From contig NZ_LR593886.1 of the NCBI RefSeq assembly GCF_901538265.1, positions 2,650,843 through 2,714,842 on the forward strand: DNA of 64,000 nt. The letters are read 5' to 3'. Under the pieces are notes generated by a model. The model was not told the DNA's origin. It ran no database searches and saw only the letters and a list, made by a program, of their open reading frames with translations. The position numbers were made by a program, and so were the translations under genes. The stretch is from Gemmata massiliana (GTDB lineage: Bacteria; Planctomycetota; Planctomycetia; Gemmatales; Gemmataceae). Shown in pieces: positions 9,308 to 18,022 of this stretch. Every line of letters starts with the position of its first letter. Within the stretch, counting starts at the first letter, position 1.

Positions 9308-9324
9308 TTGGCGTGATTCGGGCA
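9308..9324 (+). promoter_or_regulatory. Possible sigma-54 (-24/-12) promoter of the RND operon
   Basis: ttggcgtgattcgggca has GG (9310-9311) and GC (9322-9323) exactly 10 nt apart, as sigma-54 promoters require. TGGC is a good -24 element but the -12 box GGGC is poor against TTGC. The match is weak on its own. It is strengthened because the locus encodes a GAFTGA-containing sigma-54 activator at 19800-21218. Confidence 0.3.
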
Positions 9325-9401
9325 CAGTGATTGCCTATGACGGGTTAACGGTACGCGACTGCCACTCGTGTCGTTGAACGCTCCCGACGAAGGACACCCC
9401 C

Positions 9402-10673
9402 ATGTCCGCGCGATCTCCCGGAACACGCCATCGCTTCCGCCTCTTTGGTTTGCTCGTTCTCGGCACACTCGCCGGTGCCCTTGTGGGGTGCCAGCGAAAG
9501 CCCCCACAAGCCGCTCCCGCGGTGGTGCCGACCATCCCCGTGAGCCACCCGATCGAGCGCGAGGTCACGGACTTCGCCGAGTACACCGGGCGGACGGACG
9601 CGGTCGAGTCCGTGAGTGTTCGGGCGCGGGTGACGGGCGAACTGCAAGCGATGCCGTTCGGCGAGGGGACCGAGGTGCGGGGACCGAAACGGCTCGGGTG
9701 GATCACGCTCTATCCGGGTGATCTGCTGTTCCGGATCGACCCAGAACCATATCGCGCGATGGTCGATCAGGCGGAGGGGCAGCTTCAACTCTACAAGGCC
9801 CAGCGGGTACTCGCGGGGCTGAACTACGAGCAGAACAAGCAAGCCTACGACGTGGGGGCCGGGAGCATCTCTCAGCTCAATCTGGACAAAGCCAACATCG
9901 ATTCGGCCGACGCCCGTATCCGAACCGCCGAAGCCGCACTTAAGAGCGCCCGGCTGAACCTCGCGTACACCGAGATCCGTGCCCCGATCAGCGGGCGCGT
10001 GAGCCGGTACTACTACACCCCCGGCAACCTCGTGAGCGAGAACCAGACGCTACTCACCACGATCGTCTCGATGGAGAAGATGTACGGCTACTTCGACGTC
10101 GAGGAGCGCACCTTCCAGCGCCTCCTCGGGGGTTCCACCGGCACGCTTTCCACGGTCATCGTCCGAATGGCGATCGAGGGCGAAACCGGGTTCCCGCACC
10201 GCGGTAAGCTCGACTTCATCAACAACCAGGTGAACCCGTCCACGGGTACGATCGCGCTCCGGGCCGTTTTTGACAACGAGCGAGCCAAGAACGGGATGTG
10301 GAAGCTACTCCCGGGGATGTTCGTCCGCGTGCGACTCGAGCTTGGCGGATCGTACCAGGCGGCGCTGGTTGTGGATAAAGCGATCGGCTCGGACCAGGGG
10401 CTGAAGTTCGTGTACGTGGTTGATGCCGAGAACAAGGTGCAGTACCGCCGAGTGAAAACCGGCGCGCTGCAGGAAGACGGATTGCGGGTGATCGACCCGT
10501 ACAAGCCCGGGACCGACAAGGAGCCGGAATCCGGGGTGAAGCCGACCGAGTGGGTCGTCGTCGGTGGGCTACCGCAGTTGCGCCCGCGGTTGGAGATCAA
10601 GCCCGAACAGGGCGCGATGCCCACGGCCACCTCCGGCGGCGACGCACCTCCGCGCCGCCCGAAGAAGCAGTGA
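9402..10673 (+). CDS. RND efflux periplasmic adaptor (membrane fusion) lipoprotein, AcrA/MexA family
   Basis: The 423-residue adaptor would bridge the inner-membrane RND pumps encoded next to an outer-membrane channel. The N-terminus is a lipoprotein signal: Arg-rich start, hydrophobic LFGLLVLGTLAGALVGC, with Cys30 as lipid site. Next come the TDAVESVSVRARVTGELQ lipoyl-like half, a long alpha-hairpin (EGQLQLYKAQRVLAGLNYEQ through AALKSARLNLAYTEIRAP) and the second lipoyl half ISGRVSRYYYTPGNLVSENQ. The beta-barrel segment contains FINNQVNPSTGTIALRAVFD, and the C-terminus is low-complexity. AAGGA sits 10 nt before the ATG. The first RND gene follows after 10 nt, so they are cotranscribed. No outer-membrane factor is encoded in this cluster. 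Confidence 0.93.
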   Translation: MSARSPGTRHRFRLFGLLVLGTLAGALVGCQRKPPQAAPAVVPTIPVSHPIEREVTDFAEYTGRTDAVESVSVRARVTGELQAMPFGEGTEVRGPKRLGWITLYPGDLLFRIDPEPYRAMVDQAEGQLQLYKAQRVLAGLNYEQNKQAYDVGAGSISQLNLDKANIDSADARIRTAEAALKSARLNLAYTEIRAPISGRVSRYYYTPGNLVSENQTLLTTIVSMEKMYGYFDVEERTFQRLLGGSTGTLSTVIVRMAIEGETGFPHRGKLDFINNQVNPSTGTIALRAVFDNERAKNGMWKLLPGMFVRVRLELGGSYQAALVVDKAIGSDQGLKFVYVVDAENKVQYRRVKTGALQEDGLRVIDPYKPGTDKEPESGVKPTEWVVVGGLPQLRPRLEIKPEQGAMPTATSGGDAPPRRPKKQ

Positions 10674-10683
10674 GGGCGCGGCC

Positions 10684-13600
10684 ATGATCTCGCGCTACTT
10701 CATTGACCGGCCGATCTTCGCCACCGTGCTGTCGATCGCGATCTCGCTCACGGGGGCGATCTCGCTGCTGTACCTGCCGGTGGCGCAGTACCCGCGTGTC
10801 ACCCCGCCGGGCGTGTCCATCTCGATCAGCTACCCGGGCGCCAGCGCGCAGGAAGTAGCAGACTCCGTTGGCGCGCCGATCGAGCAGCAGGTGAACGGCG
10901 TCGAGGGCATGCTGTTCATGTCCTCGCAGTCCGGCAACGATGGTAGTTACAGCCTGACCGTGACGTTCGACGTCGGGACCGACATCAACGCCGCACTCGT
11001 GATGGTTCAGAACCGCGTCGCGTTGGCGATGCCACAACTGCCCAGCGCGGTGCAAAACCAGGGGATCACGATCCGGAAGCGCACCCCGGACATGCTGATG
11101 ATCGTGAGCTTCATTTCCCCGGACGGGCGCTACGACGACAAGTACCTGAGCAACTTCGCCACGATCAACGTCAAGGACGAGTTGCTCCGCGTGGACGGGA
11201 TCTCGGACATCAACGTCCAGGGGCAGCGCGACTACAGCATGCGCATCTGGCTCGACCCGCAGCGGTTGGCGGCGCGGAACATGACGCCGATCGACGTGGC
11301 CAACGCGATCCGCACCCAGAACGTCGACGCCCCGGCCGGGCGCATCGGCCAACCTCCGGCCCCGACGGGACAGGCGTTCCAGTTCCCGCTCGACACGCTC
11401 GGGCGCCTCGCCGGCCCCGAACAGTTCGGTGGAATCATCGTCAAGGCGAGCGGTTCGCCCCAAATCCTCTCCGCCGACGGGCGCCTCATCGAACCGGCTC
11501 GCACCTCGAAGCCGAAACCCCGGATCGTGAAGCTGCTCCCCAACGACTCCGCTAGTGACCCGACCGCGCCGCCGACCGTCGACGACGTCGTCACGGCTGC
11601 CCCGGCCACGGGAGTTGCCCCATCCGATTCGTCCGCCGACGCGAGCACGGACCCGGCCAGTGATCCCGCAAACAGCGGGAACCCGACCACGGCGTCGGTG
11701 CCCACACCAAGCAGCTCAGGCGCATCGGCCGCGCTCACGTCGACCGGCCCAACGGCCGGCGGGACCGTCGGGAGCGGTGCGCTGGGAGGCGGTGCGCTGG
11801 CTTCGGGCGGGCCGTCGCCGTCGACCGGACTCGTGCGACTGCAAGACGTCGCGCGGATCGAACTCGGGGCGCAGAACTACAACACGATCTGCTCGTTCGA
11901 CGGGCGCCCGTCGGTCGGCCTTGGGCTGTATCAACTCCCGGGGACCAACGCACTCGACGTGGGCGACCGCGTGCGCGAGAAGATGCAGGAACTGAAGGCC
12001 GGGTTCCCGGACGGCGTGGACTACCAGATCGCTTACGACACCACGCCGTACATCCGCGATTCGGTGCGCGACGTGATCCACACGCTGCTGGAAGCGATCG
12101 GGCTGGTGGCGATCGTGGTGCTGGTGTTCCTCCAGAGCTGGCGGGCCGCGCTGATCCCGCTGCTCGCGGTCCCGGTCGCCGTGCTGGGCACGTTCGCGGT
12201 CATGGCCGCGATGGGCTTCAGCCTGAACAACATCTCCCTGTTCGGGCTGGTGCTCGCGATCGGGATCGTGGTGGACGACGCCATCGTGGTGGTCGAGAAC
12301 GTCGAGCGCTGGATGGACCGCGGGCTGGCGTCGCGCGACGCCACGTACAAGGCGATGGAAGAGGTGACGGGGCCGATCATCGCGGTCGCGCTCGTGCTGT
12401 GTGCCGTGTTCGTGCCGTGCGCGTTCATCCGCGGGATCACCGGACAGTTCTTCCGGCAGTTCGCCATCACGATCGCAGTGTCCACGATCATTTCGACCAT
12501 CAACTCGCTCACGTTCAGCCCCGCGATGGCCGCGATCCTGTTGCGCCCGCGCCACGAGCGCCCGGACCTGCTCGGCCGGGCGCTCAATGTCTCGTTCGGG
12601 TGGTTCTTCTGGCTGTTCAACCGAGCATCCGGGTTCGGTACCTCGGCTTACGCCTGGATAACGGGCCGGCTCATGCGGCTCTCGCTGCTCGTCCTGCTCG
12701 TGTACGCGGGGCTCCTCGTGCTCACCGGCTGGACGTTCGAGGACGCCCCCAAGGGGTTCATCCCGCAGCAGGACCAGGGACGGTTGATCGTCAACATCCA
12801 GTTGCCTGATGCCGCGTCGCTGGAGCGGACCCACGAGGCTGCACTCGAAGTCGAGCGCATCGCACGCGACGTACCCGGGGTCGCGCACACGGTCACCAAC
12901 TCCGGGATGTCGTTCTTGCTCCAGGCGAACAGCCCCAACTTCGCCTCAATGTTCATCGTCCTCAAACCGTTCGGGGAGCGCCAGCAGCCCGATTTGACCG
13001 CCAACGCGATCATGGCGAAGCTCCGCAAGCGCTGGGCCGAGAAGGTGCCGGACGCCCAGGTGACCGTTTTCAGCGCGGCGCCGGTTCCGGGGCTCGGATC
13101 GGCCGGCGGGTTCAAGTTCATGGTCGAGGACCGTGGCGGGTTGGGTGTGCGCTCGCTCGAACAACGCATGGACGACCTCGTCGAGCGCTTCAAGAAGATG
13201 CCGCACCTGACCGACGCGCGAACGCAGTTCCGGTCGCGCATCCCGCAACTGCGCCTGGACGTGGACCGCGCCAAGGCCGCGGCCCTGGGCGTCTCGCTCC
13301 AGGATCTGAACCAGACCATCAGCTTGTACCTCGGGTCGCTGTACGTGAACAGTTACAACGACTTCGGGCGGCACTGGCAGGTGACGGCCCAGGCGGACGG
13401 TGACTTCCGCACCCGGCCCGAGCAGATCCACTTGTTCCAGGTCCGAAGTAAATCCGGGCAGATGGTCCCGCTGAGCACGCTGGTTCAGGTGCGCGACCTC
13501 GCCGGTCCGATCTCAGTCACGCGCTACAACCTGTACACCGCGGCTCCGATCAATGGGAATGTTACGCCCGGGGTGAGTGACGGCGACGCGATCAGCGCGA

Positions 13601-14430
13601 TCAACCAGGAAGCCGACGCCACGCTCCCGCTCTCGATGCGGGTAGAGTGGACCGACCTGATGTTCATGCAGATCCGGGCCGGGAACACCGCGATCTACGT
13701 CTTCCTGCTTTCCGTGGTGAGCGTGTTCCTCGCGCTGGCAGCTCTCTACGAGAGCTGGGCGCTACCTCTTGCGGTAATTCTCGTCGTCCCGCTGTGCCTG
13801 TTGTGCTCCGTTGCGGGGGTACTGTTCACCAATCGCGACGTGAACATCTTTGTGCAGATCGGGCTAGTGGTGCTGGTGGGGCTGGCGTGCAAGAACGCGA
13901 TCCTCATCGTCGAGTTCGCCAAGCACCTCCACCAACAAGGAATGACGTGCTTCGATGCGACCAAAGAAGCGAGTCGATTGCGCCTGCGCCCGATCGTCAT
14001 GACGAGCTTCGCGTTCATCTTCGGCGTGCTGCCGCTGATGGTCGCGTCCGGGGCCGGGGCCGAGATGCGGCGCTCGCTAGGCGTTGCGGTGTTCAGCGGG
14101 ATGCTTGGGGTCACGGTCTTCGGCATCTTCCTGACCCCCGTTTTCTTTTACGTCGTTCAGGGCGTGAGTGAGATCCGGATGTTCCAGTCGCCGCGGCTGC
14201 GCTGGGTGCTCTCACACATCGCGGGCGCGGCACTCGGCGCGGTCCTCGGGTTCCTGCTGGCGCGCCTGGGCGTCGGGCACATGTTGTGGGGACCGATCGT
14301 GGGCGCGTGCGCGGGCGTGCTCCTGATCCGCGGCGCACGCGGGCTTCACGCGCGCCGGCGCGCTCGGCCGGGAATCATCCCGTTCCGCGGACCCGCCCCG
14401 GTTTCCACGAACGGAGGACCGCCCTCGTGA
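10684..14430 (+). CDS. RND multidrug-type efflux pump (AcrB/HAE1 family) with porter insert and extra C-terminal helices
   Basis: The 1248-residue inner-membrane transporter is longer than the ~1040 usual for AcrB. It starts MISRYFIDRPIFATVLSIAI, the classic RND N-terminus, so ATG 10684 is preferred over an upstream alternative. Typical segments include GASAQEVADSVGAPIEQQVN, the DD-bearing helix IGIVVDDAIVVVENVERWMD and GLACKNAILIVEFAKHLHQQ. Two oddities stand out. Residues ~255-382 form a Ser/Thr/Ala/Pro/Gly-rich low-complexity insert inside the first porter half, just before LVRLQDVARIELGAQNY. After the normal final helix there are two more hydrophobic segments (HIAGAALGAVLGFLLARLGV and MLWGPIVGACAGVLLI) and a basic tail. 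The next gene overlaps its stop by 4 bp. Substrate unknown; organic compounds are likelier than metals by family. Confidence 0.93.
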   Translation: MISRYFIDRPIFATVLSIAISLTGAISLLYLPVAQYPRVTPPGVSISISYPGASAQEVADSVGAPIEQQVNGVEGMLFMSSQSGNDGSYSLTVTFDVGTDINAALVMVQNRVALAMPQLPSAVQNQGITIRKRTPDMLMIVSFISPDGRYDDKYLSNFATINVKDELLRVDGISDINVQGQRDYSMRIWLDPQRLAARNMTPIDVANAIRTQNVDAPAGRIGQPPAPTGQAFQFPLDTLGRLAGPEQFGGIIVKASGSPQILSADGRLIEPARTSKPKPRIVKLLPNDSASDPTAPPTVDDVVTAAPATGVAPSDSSADASTDPASDPANSGNPTTASVPTPSSSGASAALTSTGPTAGGTVGSGALGGGALASGGPSPSTGLVRLQDVARIELGAQNYNTICSFDGRPSVGLGLYQLPGTNALDVGDRVREKMQELKAGFPDGVDYQIAYDTTPYIRDSVRDVIHTLLEAIGLVAIVVLVFLQSWRAALIPLLAVPVAVLGTFAVMAAMGFSLNNISLFGLVLAIGIVVDDAIVVVENVERWMDRGLASRDATYKAMEEVTGPIIAVALVLCAVFVPCAFIRGITGQFFRQFAITIAVSTIISTINSLTFSPAMAAILLRPRHERPDLLGRALNVSFGWFFWLFNRASGFGTSAYAWITGRLMRLSLLVLLVYAGLLVLTGWTFEDAPKGFIPQQDQGRLIVNIQLPDAASLERTHEAALEVERIARDVPGVAHTVTNSGMSFLLQANSPNFASMFIVLKPFGERQQPDLTANAIMAKLRKRWAEKVPDAQVTVFSAAPVPGLGSAGGFKFMVEDRGGLGVRSLEQRMDDLVERFKKMPHLTDARTQFRSRIPQLRLDVDRAKAAALGVSLQDLNQTISLYLGSLYVNSYNDFGRHWQVTAQADGDFRTRPEQIHLFQVRSKSGQMVPLSTLVQVRDLAGPISVTRYNLYTAAPINGNVTPGVSDGDAISAINQEADATLPLSMRVEWTDLMFMQIRAGNTAIYVFLLSVVSVFLALAALYESWALPLAVILVVPLCLLCSVAGVLFTNRDVNIFVQIGLVVLVGLACKNAILIVEFAKHLHQQGMTCFDATKEASRLRLRPIVMTSFAFIFGVLPLMVASGAGAEMRRSLGVAVFSGMLGVTVFGIFLTPVFFYVVQGVSEIRMFQSPRLRWVLSHIAGAALGAVLGFLLARLGVGHMLWGPIVGACAGVLLIRGARGLHARRRARPGIIPFRGPAPVSTNGGPPS

Positions 14431-17400
14431 TCGCACGCTTCTTCGTGGACCGCCCGATCTTCGCGACCGTCATCTCGCTGGTCATCATGCTGGCGGGGGC
14501 CGTGGCGTTCGGCACGCTCCCGATTGCACTGTACCCGGACGTGGCGCCGGCCACCGTGCAGGTGTCCGCTGTGTACCCCGGGGCGAACGCTGGTACGGTC
14601 CGCGACACAGTGGCCGCGCCCATTGAGGAACAGGTGAGCGGCGTCGAGGGGATGATGTACATGTCCTCGCGCTGCACCAACGACGGCGCGTACACGCTCA
14701 CGGTGACGTTCAAGCCGGGCACCGACTCGGACATGGCTCAGGTGCTCGTGCAGAACCGCGTGAGCCTCGCGCTTCCGGTCATTCCGGCCCTCGTGCAGAA
14801 CAAGGGCATCAGCGTGAAGAAGCAGTCGCCGAGCACGCTGATGATCGTGAATCTCATCTCCACCGATGGCAGGTACGACGACCTGTTCCTCAGCAACTAC
14901 GCGACGATCGACGTGAAGGACGAATTGGGGCGGCTCCCCGGGGTCGCGGGTGTCAGCTACTTCGGGCAGCGCGACTACAGTTTGCGCGTGTGGGTCGATC
15001 CGGACAAACTCGCCGCACTCAACCTGAGTGGGATGGACGTGGTTTCGGCCGTCGCCCAGCAGAACGTGCAAGTCGCGGCCGGGCAGATCGGTCAGCGCCC
15101 GGTTCCGAAGGGACAGCAGTTCCAACTGACCGTGAACACCCTCGGTCGGCTGATCGATCCCGAACAGTTCGCCAACATCATCGTGAAGGGCGGTCAGGAC
15201 AGCGCGACCGCCACGATGAACAGCACGGGAGTGACGACCACCGCCGCTGCGCCCACCATGACAACGGGCACGACTGGTCAGGGGGCAATGTCCGCGGGGC
15301 CGGCAACCGCTATCGTCCGGCTGCGCGACGTGGCCCGCGTCGAACGCGGCGCGCAGCAGTACGACCAGTCCTGTACTCTGAACGGCCGGCCCTCGGTCGC
15401 TCTGTGCGTCTACCAACTCCCCGGCTCGAACGCGCTGGAAACGGCCAACGCGGTGTACGACAAGATGCGGGAGCTGAAGACCCGGTTCCCGGACGGGCTC
15501 GACTACCAGATCGTGTACGACACCACTCCGTTCGTGCGGGAGTCCGTGAACGAGGTGTTCCACACGCTCCGCGACGCGGTCATCCTGGTGGCGATCGTCG
15601 TGCTGCTGTTCTTACAGGACTGGCGCGCGATGATCCTGCCCATGATCGACGTGCCCGTCTCGCTGATCGGTACGCTCGCGGTCATGTCGCAAATGGGGTT
15701 CACGCTGAACAGCCTGACACTGTTCGGGCTGGTGCTCGCGATCGGGATCGTGGTGGACGATGCCATCGTGGTGCTGGAGAACATCGAGCGCCAGATGGCG
15801 ACGGGATTGGACGCCCGTACCGCGACGATCAAAGCAATGGAAGAGATTACGGGGCCGGTGCTGGCGATCACGCTGGTACTCAGCGCCGTGTTCATTCCGT
15901 GCTGCTTCCTGGGCGGGATCACCGGCTCATTCTTCCGCCAGTTCGCCGTCACAATCGCGGTATCAACGCTCATTTCGGCGGTGAACGCGCTCACCATGAC
16001 CCCGTCGCGTGCCGTGCTGATCTTCAAGGCGGATGCGAAGAAGCACGGTCACGGCCACCACCGTGAGGCGCTGCCGTGGTGGATCTTTGCGGTCCTGGGT
16101 GGGGTTCTGACATACGAGTTGGGGCCGGACCTCTTCGGCCGATTCATCCAACTCCCCTCAGCACCGGAACACGGCGGCGAGTCGTGGGCGGCTCTGGGGC
16201 TGAAGGTCGCGTGCTTCGCGCCGCCCGGCATACTCGTTGGTGCGATCCTGGGTTGGGTATTCATCCGCCCAGTGAACGCGGTCCTCGGAGCGTTCTTCCG
16301 CTGGTTCAACCGGGTGTTCGACCGCGTGACTGATGTCTACGGCGCGGTGGTGAGTCGGGTGCTGCGCGTCAGCGTAATCATCCTGCTCGCTTACGGCGGG
16401 CTGTTGGTGCTGACGTACACCGAGTTCGTGAGCACGCCCACCGGGTTCATCCCGCAGCAGGACAAGGGCTACCTCATACTCAACGTGCAGCTCCCGGATT
16501 CCGCGTCCGTGGAGCGGACCGAAACGGTGATGGCGGAGATCGAGGCGATCGCACGCGAGACGCCCGGCGTGAAGCACACGCTCGGCATCTCGGGCCGATC
16601 GGTGATCCTGAACGCGAACGCCCCGAACCTCGGCTCGATGTACGTGATGCTCGACGGATTCGACCAGCGGAAGGGGACCGATCGGACCGCGGACGCGATC
16701 GCTGCCGCGATCCAGCAGCGGTGCAAGCGCGATGTCGACGACGCGATCGTGGCCGCGTTCGGCGCGCCGCCGGTCGATGGTTTGGGGACGACGGGCGGGT
16801 TCACGCTCATGGTCCAGGTGCGCGGGAGCACGGATCTCACTCAACTCGACCGGGTGGCGGGGAGTGTGGTTCAGCGGGGCAACGAGACGCCGGGATTAAC
16901 GGGGATGTTCACGAGCGCGGGTGCGGACACGCCCTGGCTGTACCTGGAGATCGACCGGGACAAGTGCCGCTCACTGGGCGTTCAGGTGAGCGACATCTTC
17001 AACGCTCTCCAGGTGTATTTGGGTTCGTACTACGTGAACAACTTCAACGAGTTCGGCCGGACCTGGGAGGTGAACATCCAGGCCGACCCGAACTTCCGCG
17101 GCGACGCTTCGGACATCTTGCAGTACCAAGTGCGGAACGCGCAGAACCAGATGGTCCGGCTCGGGACCGTCATGACCGTGCGCGACGCGAGCGGGCCGGT
17201 GGTGGTGGTGCGGTACAACATGTATTCGGCCGCTGCGGTGACCGGCAATCCGGCGGACGGGACCGGCTCCAGTCAGGCGATGGAGCTGATCCACGGGATC
17301 GCGACCGAGGAACTCGCCCGGGGAATGAAGACCGAGTGGACCGAACTGGCGTACCTCCAAAGCCAGGCCGGGAACTCGGCGATGTGGTTCTTCGCGCTGG

Positions 17401-17999
17401 CGGTCGTGTTCGTGTTTCTGGTGCTCGCGGCGCAGTACGAGAGCTGGAAGTTGCCGCTCGCGGTGATTCTGGTCGTTCCGATGTGTCTGCTGTGCTCGAT
17501 CATCGGGGTTCAGGTGGCCGGGATCGAAGTAACCGTGTTCACGCAGATCGGGTTCGTGGTGCTGGTGGGACTGGCGTGCAAGAACGCGATCCTCATCGTC
17601 GAGTTCGCTCGACAGCGCCAGGACGCCGGGGAATCGCGGCGTGCCGCGACACTGGAAGCGTGTAAGCAGCGATTGCGACCGATCGTGATGACCAGCTTCG
17701 CGTTCATTTTCGGCGTGCTGCCATTAGTGTACGCGCAGGGCGCCGGGGCCGAGATGCGGAGTTCGCTGGGGATCGCGGTGTTCGCGGGGATGCTTGGGGT
17801 CACACTCTTCGGAATCTTCCTCACACCGGTCTTCTATTCGGTCCTCCAGTGGTTTGGGACCACACCGCCTCCCGCGCCGGCCAATGGTCGCCCGCCAGAA
17901 GCACGGGTGCATTTGGAGCCCGTCGGCCACTTGGACAGTTCCGGCGAACAGGGTACGGTGACAGTTGGGGCGCACGCGCCGGGCAATCACCGGGAATAA
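14427..17999 (+). CDS. Second RND efflux pump (AcrB/HAE1 family) with two extra mid-protein helices
   Basis: This 1190-residue paralogue starts at GTG 14427, overlapping the previous stop by 4 bp (GTGA), so translation is probably coupled. Its N-terminus VIARFFVDRPIFATVISLVI is canonical. Family motifs include IGIVVDDAIVVLENIERQMA and LACKNAILIVEFARQRQDAG. A 41-residue Thr/Ala-rich insert (about 255-295) sits exactly where the neighbour has its longer one. Residues ~534-614 add a His-rich stretch (KKHGHGHHRE) and two extra hydrophobic segments (LPWWIFAVLGGVLTYELG and FAPPGILVGAILGWVFI) between the usual sixth and seventh helices. Two adjacent RND genes served by one adaptor recall heteromeric MdtBC-type pumps; that the two assemble together is inference. 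Confidence 0.93.
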   Translation: MIARFFVDRPIFATVISLVIMLAGAVAFGTLPIALYPDVAPATVQVSAVYPGANAGTVRDTVAAPIEEQVSGVEGMMYMSSRCTNDGAYTLTVTFKPGTDSDMAQVLVQNRVSLALPVIPALVQNKGISVKKQSPSTLMIVNLISTDGRYDDLFLSNYATIDVKDELGRLPGVAGVSYFGQRDYSLRVWVDPDKLAALNLSGMDVVSAVAQQNVQVAAGQIGQRPVPKGQQFQLTVNTLGRLIDPEQFANIIVKGGQDSATATMNSTGVTTTAAAPTMTTGTTGQGAMSAGPATAIVRLRDVARVERGAQQYDQSCTLNGRPSVALCVYQLPGSNALETANAVYDKMRELKTRFPDGLDYQIVYDTTPFVRESVNEVFHTLRDAVILVAIVVLLFLQDWRAMILPMIDVPVSLIGTLAVMSQMGFTLNSLTLFGLVLAIGIVVDDAIVVLENIERQMATGLDARTATIKAMEEITGPVLAITLVLSAVFIPCCFLGGITGSFFRQFAVTIAVSTLISAVNALTMTPSRAVLIFKADAKKHGHGHHREALPWWIFAVLGGVLTYELGPDLFGRFIQLPSAPEHGGESWAALGLKVACFAPPGILVGAILGWVFIRPVNAVLGAFFRWFNRVFDRVTDVYGAVVSRVLRVSVIILLAYGGLLVLTYTEFVSTPTGFIPQQDKGYLILNVQLPDSASVERTETVMAEIEAIARETPGVKHTLGISGRSVILNANAPNLGSMYVMLDGFDQRKGTDRTADAIAAAIQQRCKRDVDDAIVAAFGAPPVDGLGTTGGFTLMVQVRGSTDLTQLDRVAGSVVQRGNETPGLTGMFTSAGADTPWLYLEIDRDKCRSLGVQVSDIFNALQVYLGSYYVNNFNEFGRTWEVNIQADPNFRGDASDILQYQVRNAQNQMVRLGTVMTVRDASGPVVVVRYNMYSAAAVTGNPADGTGSSQAMELIHGIATEELARGMKTEWTELAYLQSQAGNSAMWFFALAVVFVFLVLAAQYESWKLPLAVILVVPMCLLCSIIGVQVAGIEVTVFTQIGFVVLVGLACKNAILIVEFARQRQDAGESRRAATLEACKQRLRPIVMTSFAFIFGVLPLVYAQGAGAEMRSSLGIAVFAGMLGVTLFGIFLTPVFYSVLQWFGTTPPPAPANGRPPEARVHLEPVGHLDSSGEQGTVTVGAHAPGNHRE

Positions 18000-18022
18000 C
18001 ACGTCGCGTTCGGGGGAGGTTC

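Larger units (their letters stand above)
8897..9401. other. Upstream region of the efflux operon
   Basis: No gene is supported. It holds a perfect 12-bp palindrome gtgtctagacac at 9102-9113, a hairpin at 9175-9207 and a weak sigma-54-like promoter at 9308-9324, all described separately. This is the expected place for the control region of the RND operon starting at 9402. Confidence 0.6.

Noticed and set aside
11716-12888. 390-residue minus-strand frame inside the first RND gene
   Set aside because: His/Arg/Asp-rich shadow of a strong plus-strand gene; no start signal or family.
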